DNA from: Williamsia faeni
GTDB taxonomy: Bacteria > Actinomycetota > Actinomycetes > Mycobacteriales > Mycobacteriaceae
Direction of reading: 5' to 3'
DNA length: 64,000 bases
NCBI GenBank assembly: GCA_003202005.1
Contig: QJJF01000001.1
Span: 713,099-777,098 of the forward strand
Part shown: positions 18,436 through 26,969 of the stretch, piece after piece
How the letters are laid out: each line of letters opens with the position of its first letter
How positions within the stretch are numbered: position 1 is the first letter of the stretch
Translations under genes and position numbers: made by a program
The notes under the pieces: generated by a model
Databases searched by the model: none
Told to the model about the DNA's origin: nothing
Seen by the model: only the letters and a program-made list of their open reading frames with translations

Positions 18436-19467
18436 ATGGTCAACGCACAAGCCACCACAGCAGAGCCCAAATCTGTTGGGGCACAGCCCACTACCCGCGT
18501 TGCCGGAAACGGCAAGGTATTGCAGGTCGGCCCCCTCAAGCCGTCGCTCGCGCAGACTCTGTCCACCGACTACGACGCCCTGCTGCTCCCGGTCGACGAA
18601 TCCCGTCCCGCATTCCTCGCCGCGCACGGCGACAGCGTCACCGCGGTGGTCACCTCGGGCCGCACCGGCGTCGACGCCGCGTTGATGGCCGACCTGCCCA
18701 ATCTCGGCGCCATCGTCCACTTCGGGGTCGGCTACGACACCACCGACGTCGACGCCGCCACCGAGAAGGGTGTCGGGGTCAGCAACACCCCCGATGTCCT
18801 CACCGACTGTGTCGCAGACACCGCCCTGGGACTCCTCATCGACACGCTGCGTGGATTCTCCGCGGCCGACCGGTATGTCCGGGCGCGGCGCTGGCCACGT
18901 GAGGGCAACGTCCCGCTGACCCGCAAGGTCAGCGGATCCCGGGTCGGCATCATCGGACTCGGACGGATCGGCACGGCCATCGCCGATCGCCTGACCGGCT
19001 TCGGCTGCGACATCGCGTACCACAATCGCCGCGAGATCCCCGGTTCGCAGTATCGATACGCGGCGTCGGCAACCGAACTCGCATCGTCCGTCGACATCCT
19101 GGTGATCGCGGCGTCGGGAGGCAAGGGGACACAGCAGCTCGTCGACCGCAATGTCTTGGAAGCACTTGGGCCACAAGGATTCCTGATCAATGTGGCACGC
19201 GGCAGCGTCGTCGACGAGGCAGCGCTGACCGAGTTGCTCCGGTCCGGCGGTCTCGCCGGCGCCGGGCTCGACGTCTTCGCGGACGAACCGAATGTCCCCA
19301 CCGAATTGTTCGAGCTGGACAACGTCGTCCTGCTCCCGCACGTCGGCAGCGGCACCACCGCAACCCGCGCCGCGATGGAGGCACTCACCTTGCAGAATCT
19401 CGACGAATTCCTTGCCACCGGAACACTCACCACAGCTGTGGTGCAACCGAAAGCGGTGAAGTCATGA
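18436..19467 (+). CDS. D-2-hydroxyacid dehydrogenase (glyoxylate/hydroxypyruvate reductase-like)
   Basis: A 343-residue NAD(P)-dependent dehydrogenase with the full set of catalytic residues: Rossmann motif GIIGLGRIGT (171-180), Arg255 in INVARGSVVDE, Glu284 in DVFADEP and His302 in LLPHVGSGT. The N-terminus has an extra hydrophilic stretch of about 25 residues. The ATG at 18436 has AGGAG five bases ahead, which settles the start. Divergent from the solute-binding protein and four bases overlapped with the usp gene. It probably reduces a 2-keto acid or semialdehyde made in aldarate catabolism (for example tartronate semialdehyde or glyoxylate). Unlike the paralogue at 9193 its triad is intact, so the two are unlikely to be simple duplicates in function. 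Confidence 0.9.
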   Translation: MVNAQATTAEPKSVGAQPTTRVAGNGKVLQVGPLKPSLAQTLSTDYDALLLPVDESRPAFLAAHGDSVTAVVTSGRTGVDAALMADLPNLGAIVHFGVGYDTTDVDAATEKGVGVSNTPDVLTDCVADTALGLLIDTLRGFSAADRYVRARRWPREGNVPLTRKVSGSRVGIIGLGRIGTAIADRLTGFGCDIAYHNRREIPGSQYRYAASATELASSVDILVIAASGGKGTQQLVDRNVLEALGPQGFLINVARGSVVDEAALTELLRSGGLAGAGLDVFADEPNVPTELFELDNVVLLPHVGSGTTATRAAMEALTLQNLDEFLATGTLTTAVVQPKAVKS

Positions 19468-19859
19468 GCGTTGTGCTCAGCTACGTACCGACCAATGAGG
19501 GCCGCGGAGCTCTCTCCTTCGGCTTCGCCGAGGCTCGGATGCGCCGCACCGATCTGCTGGTCGTCGCCGAGAACGAGAGCGCCTCGTCGCCGGAGTTCGA
19601 ACTCGATCTGGCCGCGGCTCGCCACGCGGCCGACGCCGGCGACGTCGTGGTGAAGGTCGACCCCAACGAACCCGGACTTTCCCACTCCGACAACCTCATC
19701 GACGCGTCGTACCGCGACGACGTCGAGCTGATCGTGATCGGACTCCGGCGCCGATCGCCTGTCGGAAAGCTGTTGACCGGCAGCGCAATGCAGCGTGTGC
19801 TGCTCGACGCCCAGTGCCCCGTCACGGCCGTCAAGCCTCCGGTCCAACCAGCCCTTTAG
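19464..19859 (+). CDS. Universal stress protein, single UspA domain
   Basis: A 131-residue UspA-fold protein: a Rossmann-like start (VVLSYVPTNEGRGAL), ELIVIGLRRRSPVGKLLTGSAMQRVLLDAQCPVTAVK at the end with the G-x9-G-S nucleotide-binding spacing. ATP binding is therefore likely. It is translationally coupled (4-base overlap) to the dehydrogenase. A local role tuned to the catabolic operon is inferred. Its TAG stop lies in a 12-bp perfect palindrome (TAGAACGTTCTA, 19857-19868) shared with the convergent LysR stop. Confidence 0.9.
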   Translation: MSVVLSYVPTNEGRGALSFGFAEARMRRTDLLVVAENESASSPEFELDLAAARHAADAGDVVVKVDPNEPGLSHSDNLIDASYRDDVELIVIGLRRRSPVGKLLTGSAMQRVLLDAQCPVTAVKPPVQPAL

Positions 19860-19865
19860 AACGTT

Positions 19866-20759
19866 CTAGATCCACTCCCGTTGGGGTAGAACGTCTTCCA
19901 TGAGCCGGGCCAGTGCCGGATTCTGATTGTCCGGCCGCCAGGCGGCATTCATCTGAACCGGCCGGTCGCGTACCGACGTCACCTCTTTGAAGACCACACC
20001 CTCCGGGTGCATGGTGGCGGCCGATTCCGGCACCAGTGCCATCCCCAGACCGGATCGCACCAGCACCAGCATCGTGTGCACCTGTGTCACGTACTGGACG
20101 TATCTCGGTGTCGCGCCGACGATCGTGAAGGTACTGATCAGCAGTTCGTGGAAGTACCGGGCGTCGACCGGCGAATACATCACCACGGGACGGTCGTCGA
20201 AATCCTCGATGGTGAGATGCTCGGCGTCGACCAGTTCGTGGTCGACGGGCAGGGCCGCGATCAACCGTTCGTGATGGATGGGCCGACTGCTGATGCCCGG
20301 GCGGGTCATGATCGGGCGCACGAGTCCGAGGTCCAGCTCTCCACCTGACAGTGACTCGATCTGCGCCGACGAAACCATCTCGCGCAGAACGAGCTTCACG
20401 TCGGGAAGGATCTCCCGGGCGGATGCCAGCAGGCGTGGCAGAACTGCGTGGGCCGAGGCGCCGGTGAATCCGATGATGACGGTTCCGAGATCGCCGGCAG
20501 GCACCCGGCGCACGGTCAGTACCGCGCTCTCCGACAGCCGGACGATACGGCGGGCGTCAGGCAAGAAGGCGGTGCCGGCAGCAGTCAGTGTCACCGAGCG
20601 GCTGGTCCGGTCGACGAGCTGGACGCCGAGTTCGCTTTCGAGTTGCTGAATCTGCCGACTCAGCGGGGGTTGCGTCATGTGCAGACGCTCGGCAGCCCGC
20701 CCGAAATGCAGCTCTTCGGCGACAGCGATGAAGCACGTGAGGCGCGCCAGCGAGAACAT
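19866..20759 (-). CDS. LysR-type transcriptional regulator
   Basis: A 297-residue regulator: N-terminal winged helix-turn-helix (LARLTCFIAVAEELHFGRAAERLHMTQPPLSRQIQ, given here only as a landmark of residues 4-38) and a C-terminal two-lobed effector domain (VIIGFTGASAHAVLPRLLA and so on). LysR proteins usually respond to a pathway metabolite. It is last in the ALDH-kdgD-dehydratase line, 85 bases after the dehydratase stop. The start is ATG 20759 with GGGAGTGG upstream; the frame continues to 20798 without support. It is the only regulator in the island, so it is the likely controller, perhaps through the TTGGAC-type promoters at 11601, 18351 and 24815. Confidence 0.9.
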   Translation of the reverse strand: MFSLARLTCFIAVAEELHFGRAAERLHMTQPPLSRQIQQLESELGVQLVDRTSRSVTLTAAGTAFLPDARRIVRLSESAVLTVRRVPAGDLGTVIIGFTGASAHAVLPRLLASAREILPDVKLVLREMVSSAQIESLSGGELDLGLVRPIMTRPGISSRPIHHERLIAALPVDHELVDAEHLTIEDFDDRPVVMYSPVDARYFHELLISTFTIVGATPRYVQYVTQVHTMLVLVRSGLGMALVPESAATMHPEGVVFKEVTSVRDRPVQMNAAWRPDNQNPALARLMEDVLPQREWI

Positions 20760-20844
20760 TGATCCACTCCCGGTATCGAGAAGCTGGCGCAATTGCACCC
20801 TGATGGATCAATGTACTAGCTGATAGGAAGGACCCGGGCCGGAT

Positions 20845-22116
20845 TCACCAGCGCGGGGAGGTGTTTTCGAACGTCGGATCGACGGACTTCATGTAGCCGG
20901 TGTCGTCCCGGTCGCGGATCCCGCAGTCGAGATACTGCTGATGCAGAGCGGCCAGCGCATCGTCGTCGATCTCGACCCCGAGTCCGGGTGCGGTCGGTAC
21001 CGGCACGGCTCCGTCGACGATGGACAGCGCGCCCGGTGCGATCACGTCCTCGCTCTTCCACGGCCAGTGGGTGTCGCACGCGTAGGTGAGGTTCGGTGTC
21101 GCGGCGGCCAGGTGGACCATGGCGGCCAGTGAGATCCCCAGATGCGAATTGGAGTGCATCGACAACCCCAGTCCGAACGTCTCGCAGATCCCGGCCAGCA
21201 ATCGGGATCGCTGCAGTCCGCCCCAGTAGTGATGGTCGGAGAGGACCACCGCGACCGAGTTCTGCCGGACCGCGGGTTTGAGCTGATCGAACGCGACCAC
21301 GCACATGTTGGTGGCCAGCGGCATCTTCGCCTCGGCCGCGACCTCGGCCATACCCTCGAGTCCGGGTGTCGGATCCTCGAGGTACTCGACAATTCCCGCG
21401 AGTTCCGAGGCCACCGTCACCGAGGTGTCGACGGTCCACGCGGCGTTCGGGTCGAGCCGCAGCGGCAGATCGGGGAAGGCCGCGCGCAGCGCCTTGATGG
21501 CGGCTATCTCCTGCTCGGGCGGGAACACGCCGCCCTTGAGCTTGATCGCCTTGAACCCGTATTCGCCGATCATTCGCCGGGCCTGGCGGACCAGGCCGTC
21601 GGGATCAAGTGCCTCACCCCACGCGTCGGGTTCGGCGCCGGGATGGCCCGCCCACTTGTAGAAGAGGTAGGCGCTGAACGGCACCTCGGTGCGAACCGCG
21701 CCACCGAGGAGGTCGGACACCGGCCGGCCGAGCGCTTTGCCCTGCACATCGAGGCAGGCGACCTCGAACGGCGACAGCACCCGGTCGGTGGTGCTGGCAG
21801 TTGTGATCATGCCCGCGACACCGTCCCCACCGGTGATCGACAGCGTGCCGAGCACGGTGTCGATGGCCTCACGCAGAGTGCCCAGCGCGAACACGTCGAT
21901 CCCGACGATCGCCTCCGCCGCCGCTTCCAGCCGCGCCAGGTGGGCGGTGTCGGCGTAGGTCTCGCCGAGACCGACCAATCCGGCATCGGTGTCGAGCTGA
22001 ATGATCGCGCGGAGCGCGTACGGCTGGTGTACCCCGACGGTGTTGAGCAACGGCGGATCGACGAAGGCGACCGGTGTGATCCGCGCGCCGCTAATCAGGA
22101 TCGGCTTCTCCGACAT
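20845..22116 (-). CDS. Glucarate dehydratase-related enolase-superfamily protein
   Basis: A 423-residue member of the mandelate racemase/glucarate dehydratase branch. All catalytic positions are kept: Lys192/Lys194 in IKLKGG, metal ligands Asp222 (RLDPNAAW), Glu247 (YLEDP) and Asn270 (LATNM), Asp294 (LSDHHYWGG) and the general base His321 (MHSNSH). It is clearly paralogous to GudD at 10185 but differs in the substrate loop: GudD's PFFTRN is replaced by a region with LLNTVGVHQPY. It could be a second glucarate/idarate dehydratase or act on galactarate, gulonate or a related acid. It overlaps kdgD by one base (TGATG), so its product probably feeds the same KdgD step. Confidence 0.88.
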   Translation of the reverse strand: MSEKPILISGARITPVAFVDPPLLNTVGVHQPYALRAIIQLDTDAGLVGLGETYADTAHLARLEAAAEAIVGIDVFALGTLREAIDTVLGTLSITGGDGVAGMITTASTTDRVLSPFEVACLDVQGKALGRPVSDLLGGAVRTEVPFSAYLFYKWAGHPGAEPDAWGEALDPDGLVRQARRMIGEYGFKAIKLKGGVFPPEQEIAAIKALRAAFPDLPLRLDPNAAWTVDTSVTVASELAGIVEYLEDPTPGLEGMAEVAAEAKMPLATNMCVVAFDQLKPAVRQNSVAVVLSDHHYWGGLQRSRLLAGICETFGLGLSMHSNSHLGISLAAMVHLAAATPNLTYACDTHWPWKSEDVIAPGALSIVDGAVPVPTAPGLGVEIDDDALAALHQQYLDCGIRDRDDTGYMKSVDPTFENTSPRW

Positions 22117-23051
22117 CAGACCGCGGACGCCCGGGTCAGTGCGTTCTCGAGCACTGCGCGACCGGCGGCGGTGATGGCGATCAGCTCCTGCTCGTGCTCA
22201 GGGGTCAGGGCAACGAGCGGTGCGCGCACCGGTCCGGCGTTGATCCCCTCCATGGTGACACCGAACTTGACCAGGGAGACCGCGTATCCGGGGACCAGGT
22301 TGCGCAGGCGGACCAGTGGATGGAAGAAGTTGCGCAACAATGCTTCCGCGAGTTCGTCGTTCCCGGACTCGAGGGCGTTGTAGAACGCCAGTGCGATCTC
22401 GGGCGCGAACGCGAACGTCGCCGACGAGTACAGCGTGACACCGATGGCGCGGTAGGCCTGCTGTGTGATCTCGGCGGTCGGCAGCCCGTTGAAGAACAGG
22501 AACTCCTTGCCCGATGGCGCGAGTGCGTCCTTGACCGCGATGACGATGCGGGCGACGTTGTCGAGATCGCCTGTCCCGTCCTTGAATCCGATGACGGTGG
22601 GCAGTTGCGCCACTGCCACCGCACTGGCCTCGTTGTAGACCGCGGAGCCGCGGTTGTAGACGATGAGCGGAAGATCCGTGGCCGCCGCCACCGCGCGGGT
22701 GTATTCGACGAGCCCGGCCGGCGGCATAGTCACGAGGTACGGCGGCAAGAGCAGGATGCCGTCGGCGCCGGCGGTCTTGGCGCTGACCGCGAACTCCTTC
22801 GCCTGGACGAGGGAGCCACCGGCGCCCGCGAAGACGGGGACCCGGCCGTCCACCACGTCGACCGCGGTAGCCACGATCCGGCCGAACTCTTCTAGGCCGA
22901 GAGCGTGGAATTCTCCTGTGCCACAGGCGATGAACACGCCACCGGGACCGGCCGCGATACCTTTTTCGAGGTGCTCGGCGAGCAGCGTGTGGTCCACCTC
23001 ACCGGACTCGGTGAACGGGGTGACGGGAAAGAACAGGACTCCGTCGAGCAT
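22116..23051 (-). CDS. kdgD: 5-dehydro-4-deoxyglucarate dehydratase
   Basis: Decarboxylating dehydratase of the DapA/NAL family: 5-dehydro-4-deoxy-D-glucarate to 2,5-dioxopentanoate (2-oxoglutarate semialdehyde), water and CO2. The TIM-barrel features are all visible in 311 residues: LFFPVTPF, the carboxylate-binding ACGTGEF (42-48), Tyr132 in IVYNRG and the Schiff-base Lys157 in VIGFKDGTGD. The start at ATG 23051 has AAGGAGA about 7 bases ahead; the longer frame upstream is antisense to the ALDH. Its place between the ALDH and the dehydratase, with GudD nearby, makes the pathway assignment strong. Confidence 0.95.
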   Translation of the reverse strand: MLDGVLFFPVTPFTESGEVDHTLLAEHLEKGIAAGPGGVFIACGTGEFHALGLEEFGRIVATAVDVVDGRVPVFAGAGGSLVQAKEFAVSAKTAGADGILLLPPYLVTMPPAGLVEYTRAVAAATDLPLIVYNRGSAVYNEASAVAVAQLPTVIGFKDGTGDLDNVARIVIAVKDALAPSGKEFLFFNGLPTAEITQQAYRAIGVTLYSSATFAFAPEIALAFYNALESGNDELAEALLRNFFHPLVRLRNLVPGYAVSLVKFGVTMEGINAGPVRAPLVALTPEHEQELIAITAAGRAVLENALTRASAV

Positions 23052-23080
23052 GGCTTTGTCTCCTTGTGTGGGTACGGGTG

Positions 23081-24679
23081 TCAGTCTTGGGTGAGTTGGC
23101 CGTCGATGCGGCGCCAGAGGTGATCGGGGTTGCCGTCGGCGATGGCCGAGGGCAGTAGTGCGGGCGGCACGTCCTGATATGCCACCGGACGCAAGAACCG
23201 TTCGATGGCCAGAGACCCCACCGACGTGCTCCGGGAGTCTGAGGTCGACGGGTACGGTCCGCCGTGGACCATCGCGTGACCGACCTCGACCCCGGTGGGC
23301 CAGCCGTCGAACAGGATTCGGCCGACCTTGAGTTCGAGGACCTTGAGTAGTCGGCCGGCCTCGTCGAGGTCGGAGTCGTCGGCGTGCACGGTGGCGGTCA
23401 GTTGGCCCTCGAGTGCGGCCGCGACGTCGCGGACCTGCCGTGCATCCGCGCACCGCACGATCAGACTCGCAGAGCCGAAGACCTCTTGCTGCAACACTTC
23501 CGACGCGAGGAACGACTCGGCATCGCTGCTGAACACCGCGGCAGCACAGGCGTTGGGTGCATCGGTGGCCGCGGCGCGAGCCTCTACCTTCGAGGCGGTC
23601 GACAACGCCTGGACACCATCGGCGTACGAGTTCGCGATGTTCGGGGTGAGCATCGGGGTGGGACTGCTGGCGGCGACTGCCGCTCCGGCCGCCTCGACGA
23701 AAGCGTCGAGGCCAGGGCCGTCAACGGCGATGACCAGGCCCGGATTGGTGCAGAACTGGCCCGATCCCAGGGTCAGCGATCCGATGAATGCCTTGCCCAG
23801 TTCCGCGCCACGGGTGGACAGTGCACCTTCGAGGAGGAAGACGGGGTTGATGGAACTCATCTCGGCATAGACCGGGATCGGCTCGGGCCGCGACGCAGCT
23901 GCGGCGACGAGAGCCGTTCCGCCCGAACGTGATCCGGTGAATCCCACGGCCTTGATCCGGGGGTCGGTGACGAGTCGGGTTCCCAGTCCACGACCGGATC
24001 CGAACAGGAGGGAAAAGGTGCCGGCCGGCATCCCGGAGCGACTGATCGCGTCGGTGATCGCACGTCCGACCAGTTCGGAGGTACCGGGATGGGCATCGTG
24101 TGCTTTGACCACCACGGGGCAGCCCGCCGCGAGCGCCGAGGCGGTGTCGCCGCCGGCCACCGAGAACGCGAGCGGAAAGTTGCTGGCGCCGAACACCGCA
24201 ACGGGTCCGAGGGGAACCTTGCGCTGCCGGATGTCGGCGCGGGGCAGTGGAGCGCGGTCGGGCTGCGCCGGATCGATACGCGCACCGTTCCAGCCGCCGT
24301 CGCGGAGTACTCCCGCGAACAGGCGCAACTGGCCCGCTGTGCGACCCACCTCTCCGGTGATCCGGCCCAGTGGCAGACCCGATTCGGCACTCGCCCGGTT
24401 GATCAGGGTTTCACCGAGTCCTTCGAGGTTCTCGGCGATCAATTCGAGAAAGGCAGCTCGGACCTCGGATGAGGTGGACCGATAGGCGTCGAACGCCGCT
24501 GCCGCCGCGGCGCAGGCGGCCTCGACGTCGTCGTCGGAACCATGGGCATAGCCGGGCTCGAGTGCGGTGTCGGTCGATGGATCCAGACCTCGCACGATGT
24601 CGCCGGTGCCCGCGACAAAGCGTCCCGCGATGATCATCTGGCCGGTCAGCGCGTCGATCCGGTCAACCGTTGCTGTCAT
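23081..24679 (-). CDS. 2-oxoglutarate semialdehyde dehydrogenase (NADP+)
   Basis: Aldehyde dehydrogenase superfamily, 532 residues. Asn167 (GASNFP), Glu273 (YAEMSS) and the nucleophile Cys310 (GSGQFCTNPG) are present. The GQFCTNPG context and overall length are those of the alpha-ketoglutaric semialdehyde dehydrogenase type found in aldarate clusters. It would oxidise 2,5-dioxopentanoate to 2-oxoglutarate and so link the pathway to the TCA cycle. First gene of the four-gene minus-strand operon, 29 bases before kdgD, with a candidate promoter at 24786-24815. Confidence 0.93.
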   Translation of the reverse strand: MTATVDRIDALTGQMIIAGRFVAGTGDIVRGLDPSTDTALEPGYAHGSDDDVEAACAAAAAAFDAYRSTSSEVRAAFLELIAENLEGLGETLINRASAESGLPLGRITGEVGRTAGQLRLFAGVLRDGGWNGARIDPAQPDRAPLPRADIRQRKVPLGPVAVFGASNFPLAFSVAGGDTASALAAGCPVVVKAHDAHPGTSELVGRAITDAISRSGMPAGTFSLLFGSGRGLGTRLVTDPRIKAVGFTGSRSGGTALVAAAASRPEPIPVYAEMSSINPVFLLEGALSTRGAELGKAFIGSLTLGSGQFCTNPGLVIAVDGPGLDAFVEAAGAAVAASSPTPMLTPNIANSYADGVQALSTASKVEARAAATDAPNACAAAVFSSDAESFLASEVLQQEVFGSASLIVRCADARQVRDVAAALEGQLTATVHADDSDLDEAGRLLKVLELKVGRILFDGWPTGVEVGHAMVHGGPYPSTSDSRSTSVGSLAIERFLRPVAYQDVPPALLPSAIADGNPDHLWRRIDGQLTQD

Positions 24680-24785
24680 GTCGATTCCTTGCCTTGTGGT
24701 TCATTCGCGCTCGTCGCTGCGAGGGACGTGGACAACCCGGATCACGCCTGGGGCTTCGTCAAAGCGTGACCCGGGTCATATGACG

Positions 24786-24815
24786 ACCGTAGGACGGCCA
24801 TTCATTCCTGTCCAA
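24786..24815 (-). promoter_or_regulatory. Candidate promoter of the ALDH-kdgD operon
   Basis: Minus strand: TTGGAC (24815-24810), an 18-base spacer, TACGGT (24791-24786). The sequence around the first box, TATTT-N4-TTGGACAGGAAT, resembles that at 18351 (TATTT-N5-TTGGACAGGTAT), which suggests common control. Confidence 0.55.
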
Positions 24816-24874
24816 GTCAAATATCGGTGCGTTCGATAGCCAGGTTGTATCGACGCATGTGGGCCTGCCTGCTA

Positions 24875-25264
24875 CTACGCCACCACGGCATCGATGACAG
24901 ACCGCGCCGCCGCCTCGAGCTTCGCCAGACCGGGTTCCTCCACTGGGTAGTGCCCGCAGTTCTCCAGCCGGACCAGCTGGGTCGGCCCGGCAATGCGTTC
25001 GCAGAATCTCTCGCTGATCTCGGGCGGGGTCCATCGGTCGGAGCCGGGATGCACCAGCGTCACCTTCGGACCGCGGTACTGCTCAGGCGGGGTATGGGCG
25101 AAGGTGAACCAATCGGACAGGAATCCGAGCGGCACCCGGCCACCGCCACCCATACACTCGAGCGTTGACGACGGCGACAGCCGTGACAACCCGCATTCGT
25201 TCATCATGACCATGCGCTGATCGAGCTCTTCTATCGATTCGACGCCAAGGGCCAACACCCAGCG
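24875..25264 (-). pseudogene. Truncated alpha/beta-hydrolase (C-terminal remnant)
   Basis: About 130 codons that read as the C-terminal part of an alpha/beta-hydrolase: GPKVTLVHPGSDRWTPPEIS (strand 6-7 region with the acid residue) and ENCGHYPVEEPG with the catalytic His. The nucleophile-elbow half is missing. Upstream sequence in this frame (to 25384) is shadow of the HNH gene, whose stop is at 25279. So the hydrolase is cut where the HNH element begins, and no N-terminal half is found on the far side of the element. It is probably not expressed as an active enzyme. Confidence 0.7.
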
Positions 25265-25278
25265 CCTGCAACGACCAG

Positions 25279-26847
25279 TCAGGCAGCGATGTATGTTGCG
25301 CGTCGCCAACCGAAGTCGATCTTGTAGGCCGACGATTCGGCAGCCTTCTGCTCGAACACTGCCCGGGCGCGCTCCTTGAACCAATCGGCATCAGCATCGC
25401 TCTCCGGATTCCACATCTCCGGATTGGTGAAATACTTCTCCGGAAAATGCGTGTTGTTCGGTTCGGGTGGGCTCAGGGAGCCGCGTTGCCGCCACCCGAC
25501 CCGGCCCTGCCAGCCCGGCGGACCAGTCCCTTCGTTGATGATTTCGGTGATCCACCCCGTATCACCATCGTTGACCTGAGCATGGTCGGGGCCGCAGACC
25601 AGGGTCAGGACGGTGATGTCCGTGCGACCACCTTTGGAGTACTCATCCATGTGGTGCACCGCGCACTCGGTGGCCGGCGCGTCACACCCCGGACGTGAAC
25701 AACCCCGCTCCGCAGCTATCAGCGCCAGACGTTGATCCGCCGTCGCCAGCCGCTTCTCACGACCCCAGAACAGCGGCCGATGCTTGTCATCCAGCAACGC
25801 CAGATACTTACGACTCACCCCCGCCAACCGCAATGCATCCTTGATGGTCATCACACCACCGGAAGCGGTGGTCGCCAGGCCCGTTTCGGCCTCGAGCTGT
25901 TCGAGGGTCATGGTCACGATTACCTTGGCCGGCAGACCGCGGTGCTGACCGAGCATGCCTTGCCCGACCACCATCTCCATCAACCGTTTGAACGCATCAT
26001 GATTACGCTGCCCCGGCGTCCTGGTATCACGTTTCGCGGCGGCTTCAAGTGTTTCCTTATCGGCTTTGTCGGCCGGACCAGACGGCGAATCTGGATCATT
26101 CGGGTTGTTCATCCCTTGCGCCGCCCACTTCGCGGCCACCACGTCCCACAACGCTTTGGTTGCCGGATCCAGATGACCGGTAATCCCGGACATATGGTCG
26201 GCCCCCTGCTTCGACACCTTCAAATCACGTTTCTGAGCCCGGTCGACATCATCGAACTCACCATCAGGATTGAGGTAGTTGTGAAGATGTAAACCCACCC
26301 GCTTCAACTCATCGGGATCCATCGTCCGCGCCGCCTGCGCCATCAGCCGCTCACCCTCAGACCACAGAGCCAGATCGCTACGAATCGTGCCAGGCAACGC
26401 CCGCAACACCTCGTGAATGACGTTGTAGTGAGCGATCCCGATCGCCCCGTCCCGCACCGCTTCCCACGTATTCGGGTACACCGGCGGCACCACCTCGCCG
26501 GACGGGGTGTGCCACTGCCCCACGCGTTCAGACCTTTTCGACCGGGCACTGGCCTCAGCGGCCGAGATACGCAACTGGTGACGCAGGAACTTGTTGTGCT
26601 TTAGCCCCTGCTTCGCAGCGACCGACCGTTCCCGCAACTCGACCGTGATCCGCACCTTCACCGCCTCATCGCGACGGGTCTGGGTCTCCACGGCCTGGGC
26701 GAGGTCCACCGTTTCTTTGTCCGACAACGTCGCCAACGGCACATCAACAAGCCTGCGCGACAACACCTCACGGACAGCAACAATCTCCTCCGCATCAAGA
26801 GCCATGCCCTTGATACGGTCGATCAGATCTGCCACCCCCGACGTCAT
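25279..26847 (-). CDS. DUF222/HNH endonuclease of the REP13E12 type
   Basis: A 522-residue protein with an N-terminal helical DUF222 domain (about 20-400) and a C-terminal HNH nuclease module: CSRPGCDAP, CAVHHMDEYSKGGRTD, CGPDHAQVND, with the two His, the Asn and zinc-type Cys pairs. Such proteins are repeated many times in Gordonia, Rhodococcus and mycobacteria and behave as mobile repetitive elements (REP13E12 in M. tuberculosis). It abuts a truncated hydrolase, which supports insertion. No transposase and no obvious flanking target duplication was seen. The natural role of the family is unclear. Confidence 0.9.
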   Translation of the reverse strand: MTSGVADLIDRIKGMALDAEEIVAVREVLSRRLVDVPLATLSDKETVDLAQAVETQTRRDEAVKVRITVELRERSVAAKQGLKHNKFLRHQLRISAAEASARSKRSERVGQWHTPSGEVVPPVYPNTWEAVRDGAIGIAHYNVIHEVLRALPGTIRSDLALWSEGERLMAQAARTMDPDELKRVGLHLHNYLNPDGEFDDVDRAQKRDLKVSKQGADHMSGITGHLDPATKALWDVVAAKWAAQGMNNPNDPDSPSGPADKADKETLEAAAKRDTRTPGQRNHDAFKRLMEMVVGQGMLGQHRGLPAKVIVTMTLEQLEAETGLATTASGGVMTIKDALRLAGVSRKYLALLDDKHRPLFWGREKRLATADQRLALIAAERGCSRPGCDAPATECAVHHMDEYSKGGRTDITVLTLVCGPDHAQVNDGDTGWITEIINEGTGPPGWQGRVGWRQRGSLSPPEPNNTHFPEKYFTNPEMWNPESDADADWFKERARAVFEQKAAESSAYKIDFGWRRATYIAA

Positions 26848-26969
26848 AAAACAGTTCTATCAGTCCCCACCGACAAGCCGATGTGCTCGACATTTGCGGC
26901 CCGGTCAACGACGATATCGGCACGGTCGGCGGCGATTTCTGAGGCACGGTCGACGGGTGGGCTGCGCCG

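Noticed and set aside
19857-19868. Possible KstR site TAGAACGTTCTA
   Set aside because: The two-base spacer between AAC and GTT required by TNNAACNNGTTNNA is missing.
22116-23453. Longer version of kdgD starting at 23453
   Set aside because: The first 134 codons are antisense-like Arg-rich sequence inside the ALDH gene; ATG 23051 has a strong ribosome site and the family N-terminus.
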